31,853 nt of DNA from CAZWRK01 sp964635875 (GTDB taxonomy: Bacteria; Pseudomonadota; Gammaproteobacteria; Burkholderiales; Aquaspirillaceae): contig CAZWRK010000049.1 in the NCBI GenBank assembly GCA_964635875.1, positions 1 to 31,853 of the forward strand. Direction: 5' to 3'. Every line of letters begins with the position of its first letter. The stretch's first letter is position 1. Shown in pieces: positions 1 to 7,914 of this stretch. A model generated the notes under the pieces. It was not told where the DNA came from. It saw only the letters and a list, made by a program, of their open reading frames with translations, and made no database searches. The position numbers and the translations under genes are program-made.

Positions 1-299
1 TGCTTCCGTGCATGACGCGGCAACCAATCAATTCTGCGTAGTTCGTCTAGCATGGAGCCACGGATACGTTGAGACGCATATGTTTCAAACAAAACGCCTT
101 GGCTTGGGTCAAATTGGCTAGAAGCCTCAAGTAAACCAATCATGCCAACTTGAATTAAGTCATCAATTTCCACACTTGGCGGTAGTCTACTCATTAATAA
201 GTGCGCGATTTTTTTAACTAAAGGAGCACAGCGCTCAACATCACCATTTTGTTGGTCTGTGTCGAAATGGGATCGATAAGGGTGGTTCGGCCTAGGCAT
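1..299 (-). CDS. fliA: RNA polymerase sigma factor for flagellar operons (sigma-28), N-terminal part
   Basis: Sigma-28 directs RNA polymerase to late flagellar and chemotaxis promoters. Only the first 99 codons lie in the window; the gene runs off the left edge. The visible protein begins MPRPNHPYRSHF and contains the region-2 helices typical of FliA: APLVKKIAHLLMSRLP, then VEIDDLIQVGMIGLLEA, then FETYASQRIRGSMLDELR followed by DWLPRHARK. The ATG lies 8 bases after the flhG stop, so it is the last visible gene of the flhB-flhA-flhF-flhG-fliA operon, the usual order in beta- and gammaproteobacteria. No strong ribosome-binding site is seen before this ATG, which suggests translational coupling to flhG. 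The anti-sigma factor FlgM and the promoters it serves are outside the window. Identification is secure; the C-terminal sigma-4 region cannot be checked. Confidence 0.95.
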   Translation of the reverse strand, partial: MPRPNHPYRSHFDTDQQNGDVERCAPLVKKIAHLLMSRLPPSVEIDDLIQVGMIGLLEASSQFDPSQGVLFETYASQRIRGSMLDELRRIDWLPRHARK

Positions 300-307
300 G
301 AATAAGT

Positions 308-1180
308 TTAAGGTTGTTCGTTAACAAGATTGGATTCGTTGATATGCCGAACCGTAGCAAGCCAGTTGCCAAAAAAGTGTCCAGCACCACTATGGTGATT
401 TGCATTAGCCCAGCGAGGTAACGCTTCGCCTAGTTGTCTGCATGCAATTGCGCCCTCACTACGAGGAAATGCTTTCACTGCGACTGTTTTAAGGATATCT
501 GCACGCTTGAGCATATTATCTTCTGGGACAAATCCAACCCAGCGTAAAGAGACGCTGAGATATTCGCCTGTTGCATAGGTGAGTCTCCGGAAAACCTGCT
601 GTGCTGTCTCCATGTCTGCGGCTTTGTTGACTAAGACATTAAATGATCGTCGAGCAAATTCTTGAGAGAGTCTTTTGACGATGGCATAAATCTCGGTAAT
701 TGATTGATGGCTTGGATTCAGGACCAACACAAGATTATCCGCAATAGCCGCAAGCGAAGGATCAATTGCGGAGTTGGGCGTATCAATAAGCAATAAATCT
801 AAATCACGTAGCCAGCCTGAAATTTCATGGGATAGGCGTTGCTCCAGTGCCGAGGGAATGTGGATTAAATGACTGCTCTTTGCGTATAAATTGACTAAAT
901 CTACGCCTGTAGAAAGTTGTGTGACGGCATCCCCAAAAGCACCTTGGCTCGTGATGACGCCATCCAAAGAGCGGAGCGATTCAATTTGAAAACGCTTTGC
1001 GAAGTTAAACCCTGCTTGTCCATCCGCTACGGCAACGCGTAAGCATGACATGGAGAGCGCTGCAGAAAGCTCAGCAATTAATGTTGATACGCCACTTCCT
1101 TCACTCCCAATAAAAGCAAAGGTATGGGGTCCATGTTGAGAGGACAGTAGGCGGCGTAGGCTGGCGGCTTGATCTTCCAT
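308..1180 (-). CDS. flhG: Flagellar number regulator FlhG/FleN, MinD-like, with degenerate P-loop
   Basis: FlhG is a MinD/ParA-type ATPase that restricts flagellar number and stimulates the FlhF GTPase. The chosen ATG at 1180 follows the flhF stop by one base and gives 290 residues starting MEDQAASLRRLL; the open frame extends upstream inside flhF, but that stretch is not family-like. DQAASLR (residues 3-9) matches the DQAxxLR motif that activates FlhF. The usual GKGGVGKT P-loop is replaced by GSEGSGVST (25-33): both the deviant and the P-loop lysine are missing, and the DxD of the following strand is also lost (ADGQAG). The Walker-B-like LLIDTPNSAIDPSL and the ILNPSHQS-type strand (LVLNPSHQSITEIYAIVKRL) still fit the family. 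It is therefore likely a weak or non-hydrolysing ATPase that retains the FlhF-binding role. Family call is firm; catalytic state is inferred. Confidence 0.9.
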   Translation of the reverse strand: MEDQAASLRRLLSSQHGPHTFAFIGSEGSGVSTLIAELSAALSMSCLRVAVADGQAGFNFAKRFQIESLRSLDGVITSQGAFGDAVTQLSTGVDLVNLYAKSSHLIHIPSALEQRLSHEISGWLRDLDLLLIDTPNSAIDPSLAAIADNLVLVLNPSHQSITEIYAIVKRLSQEFARRSFNVLVNKAADMETAQQVFRRLTYATGEYLSVSLRWVGFVPEDNMLKRADILKTVAVKAFPRSEGAIACRQLGEALPRWANANHHSGAGHFFGNWLATVRHINESNLVNEQP

Positions 1181-1181
1181 A

Positions 1182-2741
1182 TCAGTTCCAGCTAGCCTGT
1201 GCGGCTTGCAATAGTTGATACTCGTCGCTTTTGAGGCTATACGGGCTAGCTTCACGAGCAACTTTAAATGCGCGATCGACTAAGAAAGCCGCATTGGCTT
1301 GATGTAGATCTTCTGGGACTCTCTGCCCGTTGGTGACGTAGTAGACCGGCAGACGATGTCGAACAATCGTGTCTAAGCACGATCCCAATGAAACCGCTTC
1401 ATCGAGTTTTGAGAGCACGCATCCGGCTAACCCTGTGCCGCGATAGCGTTGGGCAACGTCTTCCAGTGTATGTCCATCGGCGTTTGCGGCCAGCAGCAAA
1501 ATTCGCTCAATCGCTTTGCCTTCTTGGCTTGCGTTGGCAAACATTTCAGTTTGGCTTGCAACACGATTATCTCTTTGTCCCATGCCAACCGAATCGATTA
1601 ATACGATATGCTTGTCTCTTAAGTCATATAGCGTCGCTTGCAAATCTGCTTCGTTTTGTACGGAGTACACCGAAACACCCAAAATTTTTCCATACAGCTT
1701 GAGTTGGTCTTGGGCCCCAATTCGGTAGCTATCTGTTGTGATTAATGCAACTTGTTCGCTGCCGTGCCGGATTGTCGCGCGCGCTGCTAACTTAGCCACC
1801 GTTGTTGTTTTTCCAACACCTGTCGGACCAACGAGTGCATATACGCCGCCTCGGCTGATGATGTCTTTGTTTTCAGTGATCGTCAGAACATTGTGAGCCA
1901 AGGCTGATTTAGCCCACTTAACTGCTGCTTCATCCCCAAATTGCCCTGGCAAACGAGCGACCAATTGTCGACAGAGCGCTGGGCTCATCCCAATCGCGAG
2001 CAGCTGCCGGAATAGCTCCGCTTGCATTGGCTCATGGTCTTCAAAATTTGCCCAAGCCAAACTCGCTAATTGGCCCTGTAATAGGCTACGGAGCAATTTG
2101 AGCTCGTCGTCAATGATCTCCAGCCGTTGTGCGGTAGGATCCGGCTCTGCTTTTTTCTCAAATAACTCAGGAATACCTTCTTCGCGCGGACGCGGGGTAC
2201 TGTTGGTTGGCTGTGCTGCTGCCTGTCCCTCATAACGGCCAATTACACTATCTTTAAACTCTACAGGCTTAGGCTGTGCTTCGACTTCATTCGTATGCGC
2301 TTGTTCTCTTGCCCTTTCTGCCGCTAAGCGACTTTCTAGGGAAGGGAATGTTGGACGCGCAGGGGCTGGTCCCGCATCATCCAGCGCTTTCCGATTAATT
2401 GGCGCAGGGGCTTCATCCATCGGTTCAACGGGGAGTGCATAGGTTCGTGCGAGGGCATTCCCGACCGAGTGTGTGGCCGCGGGCGCTGGTGCATCGCCCA
2501 TCATGTCTAACGCTGCGGAGTTAACCTCATCGGCTTTGTTTGGTTGGCGCTGCTGATTGAGTGTAGTGCTAGCAAGCGACTGGGCCAGAACAGAAACATC
2601 TGCGTCGGCAACCGCCATAATCTCTACACCGCCGCTAGGTAGCGGTCGGTTTGAGAGAATCAGCGCGTCGGAGCCTAGATCATGGCGGACTTGGCGCAAT
2701 GCATCTCGGGTTGTTTTTCCAAAGTATTTTTTTACGACCAT
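1182..2741 (-). CDS. flhF: Flagellar biosynthesis GTPase FlhF (SRP family)
   Basis: FlhF is an SRP-type GTPase that marks the cell pole for flagellar assembly. The 519-residue protein has the expected three parts: a conserved N-terminal segment (MVVKKYFGKTTRDALRQVR), a long Pro/Ala-rich disordered B region (about 60-200), and an NG domain. In the G domain the P-loop is GPTGVGKT (305-312), then TTDSYRIGAQDQLKLYG, then DSVGMGQRD (383-391) at the DTAGxxxRD position, and LSKLDEA at the TKxD position. It starts at an ATG 3 bases after the flhA stop and ends one base before flhG, so the three are probably translated from one message. The G3 element reads DSVG rather than DTAG, a mild deviation. FlhF works with FlhG next door; localisation is the cytoplasmic face of the membrane at the pole. 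Confidence 0.96.
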   Translation of the reverse strand: MVVKKYFGKTTRDALRQVRHDLGSDALILSNRPLPSGGVEIMAVADADVSVLAQSLASTTLNQQRQPNKADEVNSAALDMMGDAPAPAATHSVGNALARTYALPVEPMDEAPAPINRKALDDAGPAPARPTFPSLESRLAAERAREQAHTNEVEAQPKPVEFKDSVIGRYEGQAAAQPTNSTPRPREEGIPELFEKKAEPDPTAQRLEIIDDELKLLRSLLQGQLASLAWANFEDHEPMQAELFRQLLAIGMSPALCRQLVARLPGQFGDEAAVKWAKSALAHNVLTITENKDIISRGGVYALVGPTGVGKTTTVAKLAARATIRHGSEQVALITTDSYRIGAQDQLKLYGKILGVSVYSVQNEADLQATLYDLRDKHIVLIDSVGMGQRDNRVASQTEMFANASQEGKAIERILLLAANADGHTLEDVAQRYRGTGLAGCVLSKLDEAVSLGSCLDTIVRHRLPVYYVTNGQRVPEDLHQANAAFLVDRAFKVAREASPYSLKSDEYQLLQAAQASWN

Positions 2742-2744
2742 GGC

Positions 2745-4826
2745 TTACCCCCTGCCCCCAACTACAGCGATGATACGGATGGTCTTATTGTCCGGTATTT
2801 CATTATGAGCGAGTACCGCCAGTTGTGGCAGCGCTCTGCGCAAAAATTTAGCCAGCAGCGGGCGAAGAGAGCCTGGTGTCAATAACACCGGATTGAGTCC
2901 TTGTTGCTCGACTCGTTCACACTCTTGAGAAGCGCTAGTGAGCAAGCTTTCCGCGAGTCCTGGCTCAAGCCCACCTCCACTCTTGCTTTGGACCGCAGAC
3001 AACAAAATCGTTTCTAGTTGTGGGTCAAGCGTCATGACAGGCAACTCGTTTGCCCCTGGGAACAACTGGTGCACAATCGCCCGCGCCAACGATACCCGCA
3101 CTGCTGCAGTTAGGTCTTCAATATCTTGTGTGATCAACACATGTTCAGACAAGGTCTCGATAATACTGCGCAAATCTCGGATGTGAAGACCTTCGCTGAG
3201 AAGGCTTTGTAAAATTTTCTGAAGCGTCGCGATCGGCACCAATTTTGGCACCAACTCTTCAATAAATTTCGGCGAATCTTTGGCGACATGATCGACCAAT
3301 TGTTGAACTTCTTCGCGGCCCAGCAGTTCGGCAGAGTGGCTTTGCAGAATATTGGAAATATGCGTGGCTACCACCGTACTGGCGTCTACAACTGTATAGC
3401 CCAGCGATTGAGCCAACTCTTTATTGCTATTGTCGACCCACACAGCAGGTAAACCAAATGCTGGGTCGGTCGTGGGCGTTCCTGGTACTTGACCCAGTAC
3501 TCGGCCGGGGTTGATAGCCAAAAACTGGCCAATCATGGCTTCTCCGCTGCCAATTTCGACACCCTTGAGCAAGATTCGGTACGCGTTGGGCTTAATTTCC
3601 AAATTGTCTCGAATGTGAACTGGCGGCACCAAAAAGCCAATATCCTGAGCAATTTTTTTACGAATGCCGCGCACCCTGCGCAGTAGTTCGCCATCTTGCG
3701 AACGATCGACTAGCGGAATCAAGCGATAGCCGACCTCCAAAGCAATCGCATCGACCTGCTGAACGTCATTCCAACTGACTTCTGCGAGCGGTGTTTCTGC
3801 AACATCTTCCAAGGCGACATGCTGATCAATTTGTTTCGTCGCCAAAGCTTTTTTGCGGGTATCTAGCCAATACGCGAGGCCTGCTAAAAGTAGCGCAATA
3901 CTCAGAAACGCAAGATGTGGCATTTTCGGGATCATGCCCAAAATGGTAATCACTGCCGCAGTTAAATACAGCACTTGAGTATTGCTAAAGAGCTGCCCGA
4001 GGAATTGCTCGGATAAATCTTTTTCCGTGCCAACCCGAGAAACCAAGATGCCTGCCGCGGTTGAAATAATCAGCGCAGGAATTTGGGCCACTAGGCCGTC
4101 ACCGATTGTCAAAAGGGTGTAGGTTTTAAGTGCATCGCCAACGGCAAGATCATGTTGAACGACGCCAACAATCAGCCCACCAACAATATTAATCAGCATG
4201 ATCATAATGCCGGCCATGGCATCGCCACGAACAAATTTAGATGCACCGTCCATCGAACCAAAGAAATTCGCTTCTTCGGTGATTTGTGCGCGCCGCTTTT
4301 TGGCATCATCTTCGTTGATGAGGCCTGCGTTCAAATCGGCATCAATCGCCATTTGCTTGCCGGGCATGGCATCCAAGGTAAAGCGCGCCGACACCTCTGC
4401 GATCCGTCCAGCCCCTTTTGTAATCACCACAAAGTTGATAATCGTCAGAATGATAAAGACGACGATACCAATCGTGTAGTTACCACCGATCAAGAAGCTT
4501 GCAAATGCTTCAATCACATGGCCTGCCGCTGCCGCACCTTGGTGACCATCCAGCAGAATGACCCGACTTGAGGCGACGTTGAGCGACAGCCGCAGTAGGG
4601 TTGTGACCAGCAAAATGGAAGGAAATGCTGAAAAATCAAGCGGTTGGCGCACATTTAAACCGACGATCAAAACGATGACGGAAAGGGCGATATTGAAGGT
4701 GAAAAACATATCGAGCAAAAACGTGGGCAATGGTAAAACCATCATCCCAAGAATCAGCAAGACTAAAACAGGGCCCGATAACGAAACAAAGTTAAATTGG
4801 CGTAGAGAAGAGAGAAGTTTTTCCAT
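2745..4826 (-). CDS. flhA: Flagellar type III export gate protein FlhA
   Basis: FlhA forms the nonameric export gate of the flagellar type III secretion apparatus in the inner membrane. The 693-residue length is normal. The N-terminal half has about eight hydrophobic segments, beginning FVSLSGPVLVLLILGMMVLP, and carries the FHIPEP signature region AGRIAEVSARFTLDAMPGKQ followed by MAIDADLNAGLINEDDAKKRR. The C-terminal half is the cytoplasmic chaperone- and substrate-docking domain, with VIREEIP-like sequence around VPPVHIRDNLEIKPNAYRI. It lies 17 bases after flhB and 3 bases before flhF. The ATG at 4826 is used because it opens the conserved reading frame; the upstream ATG at 4839 is out of frame. 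No truncation or frameshift is visible. Confidence 0.97.
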   Translation of the reverse strand: MEKLLSSLRQFNFVSLSGPVLVLLILGMMVLPLPTFLLDMFFTFNIALSVIVLIVGLNVRQPLDFSAFPSILLVTTLLRLSLNVASSRVILLDGHQGAAAAGHVIEAFASFLIGGNYTIGIVVFIILTIINFVVITKGAGRIAEVSARFTLDAMPGKQMAIDADLNAGLINEDDAKKRRAQITEEANFFGSMDGASKFVRGDAMAGIMIMLINIVGGLIVGVVQHDLAVGDALKTYTLLTIGDGLVAQIPALIISTAAGILVSRVGTEKDLSEQFLGQLFSNTQVLYLTAAVITILGMIPKMPHLAFLSIALLLAGLAYWLDTRKKALATKQIDQHVALEDVAETPLAEVSWNDVQQVDAIALEVGYRLIPLVDRSQDGELLRRVRGIRKKIAQDIGFLVPPVHIRDNLEIKPNAYRILLKGVEIGSGEAMIGQFLAINPGRVLGQVPGTPTTDPAFGLPAVWVDNSNKELAQSLGYTVVDASTVVATHISNILQSHSAELLGREEVQQLVDHVAKDSPKFIEELVPKLVPIATLQKILQSLLSEGLHIRDLRSIIETLSEHVLITQDIEDLTAAVRVSLARAIVHQLFPGANELPVMTLDPQLETILLSAVQSKSGGGLEPGLAESLLTSASQECERVEQQGLNPVLLTPGSLRPLLAKFLRRALPQLAVLAHNEIPDNKTIRIIAVVGGRG

Positions 4827-4843
4827 CTGGCCGTAACATGCGG

Positions 4844-6004
4844 TCAGGGCGCGGGAGAGCTTGTCGACGCGGTTGCATTATTCGGGTCAAGCTCTGCCGG
4901 CACCGGCAGATTATCAGGGTACACCGGAGGCACACCGCCTCGGTGTTCGTATTCTTTTAACTGGAAGACATAGGCAAGCACTTGCGCCGTTGCACTATAC
5001 AGTGCACTTGGAATTTCTTCTCCCAGTTCTGTGTTGTGATAGAGCGCCCGCGCAAAGGGTGGGGCGCGCATAATCGTGACACGGTGTTCCTTTCCAAGCT
5101 CAATGATTTTTTCCGCTAAGATCATTGTACCCTTTGCAACCAGAACTGGCGCACGCATCCCGTCTTCGTATTTAAGTGCTACCGCATAATGCGTCGGGTT
5201 TGTGACAATTACATTTGCATTTGGAATTTCTGACATCATCCGTCGACGGGCTGCTTCACGTTGCAGCTGGCGAATTCGGCCTTTAACCTCAGGGTTACCG
5301 CTACTTTCTTTATTTTCTTGCTTCACTTCCTCTTTGGTCATCCGCAGATTTTTGTGGTAATTCCAAATTTGGAATGGCACATCAATCACGACTAATAACA
5401 GCATTGCACTCACAACAATTAAGAACGTGTGCTCCATGAGTCGAACCAAATGCCCGAGGCTTTGCTCTTGCGGTTCAGCAATCAGTCCAAGAATGGCATC
5501 ACGTTCATTCCAGATCACCCATGTGGCTACGCCCCCAATGAGAAAACTTTTGAGGATGGCTTTTCCTCCCTCGAGAGCCGCACTCACCGCAAACATTCGT
5601 TTGATGCCTGAAATCGGGTTGAGTTTGGAAAACTTGGGTTCAATGGGTTTGAATGTGAAATTCCAACCACCAGTCAGTAATGGCGTGACGGCTGCAACGA
5701 TTAAAAGTGCTCCAAGCATTGGCAATAAAGCCAGTAGCATGTCAAAGGTCGCTTCCTTGAAAATTTCCAACATGCGCTCTTGGTCTTGCAATGTTTTGCC
5801 GTCAAAGGTGTAAGTTCGCTCCAATATGCGCTGCAAATGTTCGTAGATCATGCCCCCGCTTGCCATGAGCATCGCGACGCCAGTCATGGTCACCGCAAAA
5901 GTGGCAAGCTCTTTGGATCGGGGGAGCTGGCCGTCTTCTCGTGCCTGTTCTAGTCGTCGCCCCGAGGGGTCTTCTGTTTTGTCTTCCTTGTCTTCGTCTG
6001 CCAT
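4844..6004 (-). CDS. flhB: Flagellar type III export switch protein FlhB
   Basis: FlhB sits in the inner membrane with FlhA and switches export specificity from rod/hook to filament substrates. The protein has 386 residues. It starts with MADEDKEDKTEDPSGRRLEQAREDG, the usual cytoplasmic lead (the motif KTEDPTxRR), then four membrane segments between about 35 and 215, then the cytoplasmic domain. The autocleavage site NPTH is intact at residues 269-272, the same numbers as in E. coli FlhB. The C-terminal tail after about 360 is Pro/Ala-rich. It is the first gene of the flagellar operon here; a 102-base gap separates it from the divergent thyA, so an operon promoter should lie there. On the minus strand the gap contains TAGAAT at 6046-6041, a possible -10, without a convincing -35. 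Confidence 0.97.
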   Translation of the reverse strand: MADEDKEDKTEDPSGRRLEQAREDGQLPRSKELATFAVTMTGVAMLMASGGMIYEHLQRILERTYTFDGKTLQDQERMLEIFKEATFDMLLALLPMLGALLIVAAVTPLLTGGWNFTFKPIEPKFSKLNPISGIKRMFAVSAALEGGKAILKSFLIGGVATWVIWNERDAILGLIAEPQEQSLGHLVRLMEHTFLIVVSAMLLLVVIDVPFQIWNYHKNLRMTKEEVKQENKESSGNPEVKGRIRQLQREAARRRMMSEIPNANVIVTNPTHYAVALKYEDGMRAPVLVAKGTMILAEKIIELGKEHRVTIMRAPPFARALYHNTELGEEIPSALYSATAQVLAYVFQLKEYEHRGGVPPVYPDNLPVPAELDPNNATASTSSPAP

Positions 6005-6053
6005 TGCTCTGCTTCGGGGCGGCTATGCTGCAAAGCGGAGATTCTAACCGATT

Positions 6054-6080
6054 TTGTGCATTCGCCGGACGGGTTACAAT
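6054..6080 (+). promoter_or_regulatory. Candidate sigma-70 promoter for thyA-folA
   Basis: In the 102-base divergent gap between flhB and thyA, the plus strand has TACAAT at 6075-6080, five of six matches to the -10 consensus, with a weak TTGTGC at 6054-6059 and a 15-base spacer. A GGGGAA ribosome-binding site at 6095-6100 precedes the thyA ATG. The -10 is credible; the -35 is poor, so the exact promoter is uncertain. Confidence 0.35.
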
Positions 6081-6106
6081 AGGCCGATTTTTTTGGGGAA
6101 TTCCGG

Positions 6107-6901
6107 ATGCGTCCTTATCTTGCTCTGATGAAACAGGTGCTGGAGTCTGGCACACTCAAAACCGATCGTACGGGAACGGGTACACGCTCAATATTTGGTC
6201 ACCAGATGCGCTTTGATTTATCCGAGGGCTTTCCTCTGGTGACGACCAAAAAATGCCACCTTAAATCGATTATTCATGAATTGCTGTGGTTTCTCAGCGG
6301 CGAGACGAACATCGCGTACCTCAAAGCCAATGGTGTGCACATTTGGGATGAATGGGCTGACGAAAATGGCGATCTTGGCCCTGTTTATGGTGCGCAATGG
6401 CGTAGTTGGCCAGATCACCACGGTGGTCATATTGATCAAATTCAGCAGGTGGTTGAACAAATTAAGTCCAACCCCGATAGCCGCCGCTTGATTGTAAGCG
6501 CATGGAACCCTGCGTTAGTGGATGAAATGGCATTGCCGCCTTGTCATGCCTTGTTTCAGTTTTATGTGGCGGATGGCCGTTTGTCTTGTCAGTTGTATCA
6601 GCGCTCTGCGGATATTTTCTTGGGGGTGCCGTTTAATATTGCAAGCTATGCTTTGCTTACGATGATGATTGCGCAAGTGACTGGTTTAGTGGCTGGTGAC
6701 TTTATTTGGACGGGCGGCGATTGTCATTTATATAGCAATCATTTGGAGCAGGCTTCGTTGCAGTTGTCTCGTGAGCCGCGCGCGTTGCCGACGATGAAAA
6801 TCAATCCTACGGTCACCGATATTTTTGCATTTACGTTTGACGACTTTGAATTGGTCGGTTATGACCCTCACCCTCATATTAAGGCGGAGGTTGCGGTATG
6901 A
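6107..6901 (+). CDS. thyA: Thymidylate synthase
   Basis: ThyA methylates dUMP to dTMP using 5,10-methylenetetrahydrofolate and releases dihydrofolate. The 264-residue length equals that of the E. coli enzyme. Recognised elements are the N-terminal MRPYLALMKQVLESG, the phosphate-binding RTGTGTRSIFG (21-31), WDEWAD, the active-site LPPCHALFQF with catalytic Cys146, QLYQRSADIFLGVPFN, and the C-terminal dUMP/folate-binding GDCHLYSNH. It starts at the ATG at 6107 after a GGGGAA ribosome-binding site. Its TGA overlaps the ATG of folA by four bases (ATGA), so the enzyme that makes dihydrofolate is translationally coupled to the one that recycles it. No oddities. Confidence 0.98.
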   Translation: MRPYLALMKQVLESGTLKTDRTGTGTRSIFGHQMRFDLSEGFPLVTTKKCHLKSIIHELLWFLSGETNIAYLKANGVHIWDEWADENGDLGPVYGAQWRSWPDHHGGHIDQIQQVVEQIKSNPDSRRLIVSAWNPALVDEMALPPCHALFQFYVADGRLSCQLYQRSADIFLGVPFNIASYALLTMMIAQVTGLVAGDFIWTGGDCHLYSNHLEQASLQLSREPRALPTMKINPTVTDIFAFTFDDFELVGYDPHPHIKAEVAV

Positions 6902-7398
6902 GTGCATGCACCAAAATCAGCTTGGTGGCCGCAATGGCGCGCAATCGTGTGATCGGGATCAACAATACCTTGCCTTGGCATTTGCCCGCAGATCTCAAGC
7001 ATTTTCGAGCGGTCACTATGGGCAAGCCGGTCATTATGGGGCGCAAAACTTATGAAAGCATCGGTAAACCTTTGCCGGGCCGCGAGAACATTATTGTGAC
7101 TCGGAATCTTGAGTGGTCAGCCGAAGGGTGTGTGGTCGTGCATGGTTTGCAAGAGGCAATTGCATGGGCGCAGTCAAGCGCCCATGCAGAGGTGTGCGTG
7201 ATTGGTGGAAGTGATGTTTATCAGCAGGCGTTGGCTTTTGCTGACTTTCTGTATTTGACAGAGATTGATGCTGTTTTTCAGGGCGATGCTTTTTTCCCTG
7301 AGTGGGATGCGGCACAGTGGAAAGAGCTGAGCCGAGAGAGTCACTTGCATCCTGAGCAAGGCTGGAAATACCATTTTGTGCAGTACAGCAAAACATAA
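6898..7398 (+). CDS. folA: Dihydrofolate reductase
   Basis: FolA reduces dihydrofolate to tetrahydrofolate with NADPH, regenerating the cofactor consumed by ThyA. The 166-residue protein shows ISLVAAMARNRVIGINNTLPW near the N-terminus, the LPADLKHF helix with the catalytic acid at Asp32, MGRKTYESIGKPLPGRENIIVTRN, and CVIGGSDVYQQAL, the NADPH-binding GGxxxY region. Start ATG overlaps the thyA stop. It ends with TAA ten bases before the next promoter-like sequence. This is the chromosomal type, not a resistance cassette. It shares the thyA transcript. Confidence 0.97.
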   Translation: MSACTKISLVAAMARNRVIGINNTLPWHLPADLKHFRAVTMGKPVIMGRKTYESIGKPLPGRENIIVTRNLEWSAEGCVVVHGLQEAIAWAQSSAHAEVCVIGGSDVYQQALAFADFLYLTEIDAVFQGDAFFPEWDAAQWKELSRESHLHPEQGWKYHFVQYSKT

Positions 7399-7407
7399 TA
7401 CCTAACC

Positions 7408-7446
7408 TTGAATTATTGGCATTCGCGGCTAGTATGTAAAACATAC
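7408..7446 (+). promoter_or_regulatory. Candidate promoter overlapped by a short palindrome, upstream of the SCP2-fold gene
   Basis: TTGAAT at 7408-7413 and TAGTAT at 7430-7435, with a 16-base spacer, form a moderate sigma-70-like promoter. A perfect 6-base inverted repeat GTATGT-AAA-ACATAC at 7432-7446 overlaps the -10 and the presumed start site. That position suits an operator for a repressor, but no regulator is identified and short palindromes occur by chance. Confidence 0.35.
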
Positions 7447-7467
7447 GTTTTAGTTTGGATTGCTGCA

Positions 7468-7806
7468 ATGCCAGTGCCACAGAAGTTAGATACGTTATTT
7501 TTTGGATTGCCTGAACGCTTAAAGCCAGAGGCGGTACAAGGGTTAAGCAGTCTCTTCCATTTTAATTTGATTGGAGAGATTCGCGGCACTTATACCGTCA
7601 TTGTTGCTGGGGGCGTTTGCCATGTCTTGTCCGGTTTGCATGGCCAGCCGCGCTGTGTTGTGGAGGTTTCGGGGCGTGATTATTTGAGTATGGAAGCGGG
7701 CGAACTGTCCCCAGAATCTGCTTTTATGTCTGGTCGCATCAAAGTGAGCAATTTAGCCGAAATGATGCGTTTCATAAAAGCATTTCGACCACTACCTATG
7801 GCATGA
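7468..7806 (+). CDS. Small SCP2 sterol-binding-fold protein
   Basis: The 112-residue protein starting MPVPQKLDTLFF resembles the SCP2 (sterol carrier protein 2) fold: a strand-rich part with FNLIGEIRGTYTVIVAGGVCHVL, then VVEVSGRDYLSMEAGELSPESAFMSGRIKVSN, then a final amphipathic helix LAEMMRFIKAF. The motif 'G.LSPESAFMSGRIKVSN' is the usual end of SCP2 domains, which bind lipids in a hydrophobic pocket. The ATG at 7468 is preferred over a start at about 7408, since the extra upstream residues are not family-like and overlap a promoter-like sequence. No signal peptide is present, so it should be cytoplasmic. Its substrate is unknown. It could belong with lipid or quinone metabolism, but no neighbour proves this. 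Family assignment is by pattern only. Confidence 0.65.
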   Translation: MPVPQKLDTLFFGLPERLKPEAVQGLSSLFHFNLIGEIRGTYTVIVAGGVCHVLSGLHGQPRCVVEVSGRDYLSMEAGELSPESAFMSGRIKVSNLAEMMRFIKAFRPLPMA

Positions 7807-7829
7807 TCAGAGTTTAAGTTTGCGCTCTA

Positions 7830-7853
7830 TCAAGCTTCTTCATCAGCTTGACA
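7830..7853 (+). promoter_or_regulatory. Hairpin overlapping a consensus -35, upstream of fliW
   Basis: A 7-base inverted repeat TCAAGCT (7830-7836) and AGCTTGA (7845-7851) with an 8-base loop ends in a perfect TTGACA at 7848-7853. No convincing -10 lies at 16-18 bases downstream, so it is not a clear promoter. No T-run follows, so it is not a clear terminator either. It sits in the 108-base gap between the SCP2-fold gene and fliW; the rest of that gap holds only the fliW ribosome-binding site. Confidence 0.25.
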
Positions 7854-7914
7854 CACATAAACTTTCATTCCGTGCCAGAATGAGGCCTAGGCACTTTTAC
7901 TCAGGAGACATTTG

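Noticed and set aside
1178..1261. Longer FlhG start at 1261, within flhF
   Set aside because: The added 27 residues do not resemble FlhG, whereas the ATG at 1180 sits one base after the flhF stop and puts the DQAxxLR motif at the N-terminus.
4152..4571. Open frame of 139 codons on the plus strand
   Set aside because: It lies opposite flhA and has the composition of an antisense shadow, with no ribosome-binding site or family features.
7814..7840. Sigma-28 promoter before fliW (TTAAGTTT resembles TAAAGTTT)
   Set aside because: At the 11-base spacing the next eight bases, AGCTTCTT, do not match GCCGATAA.
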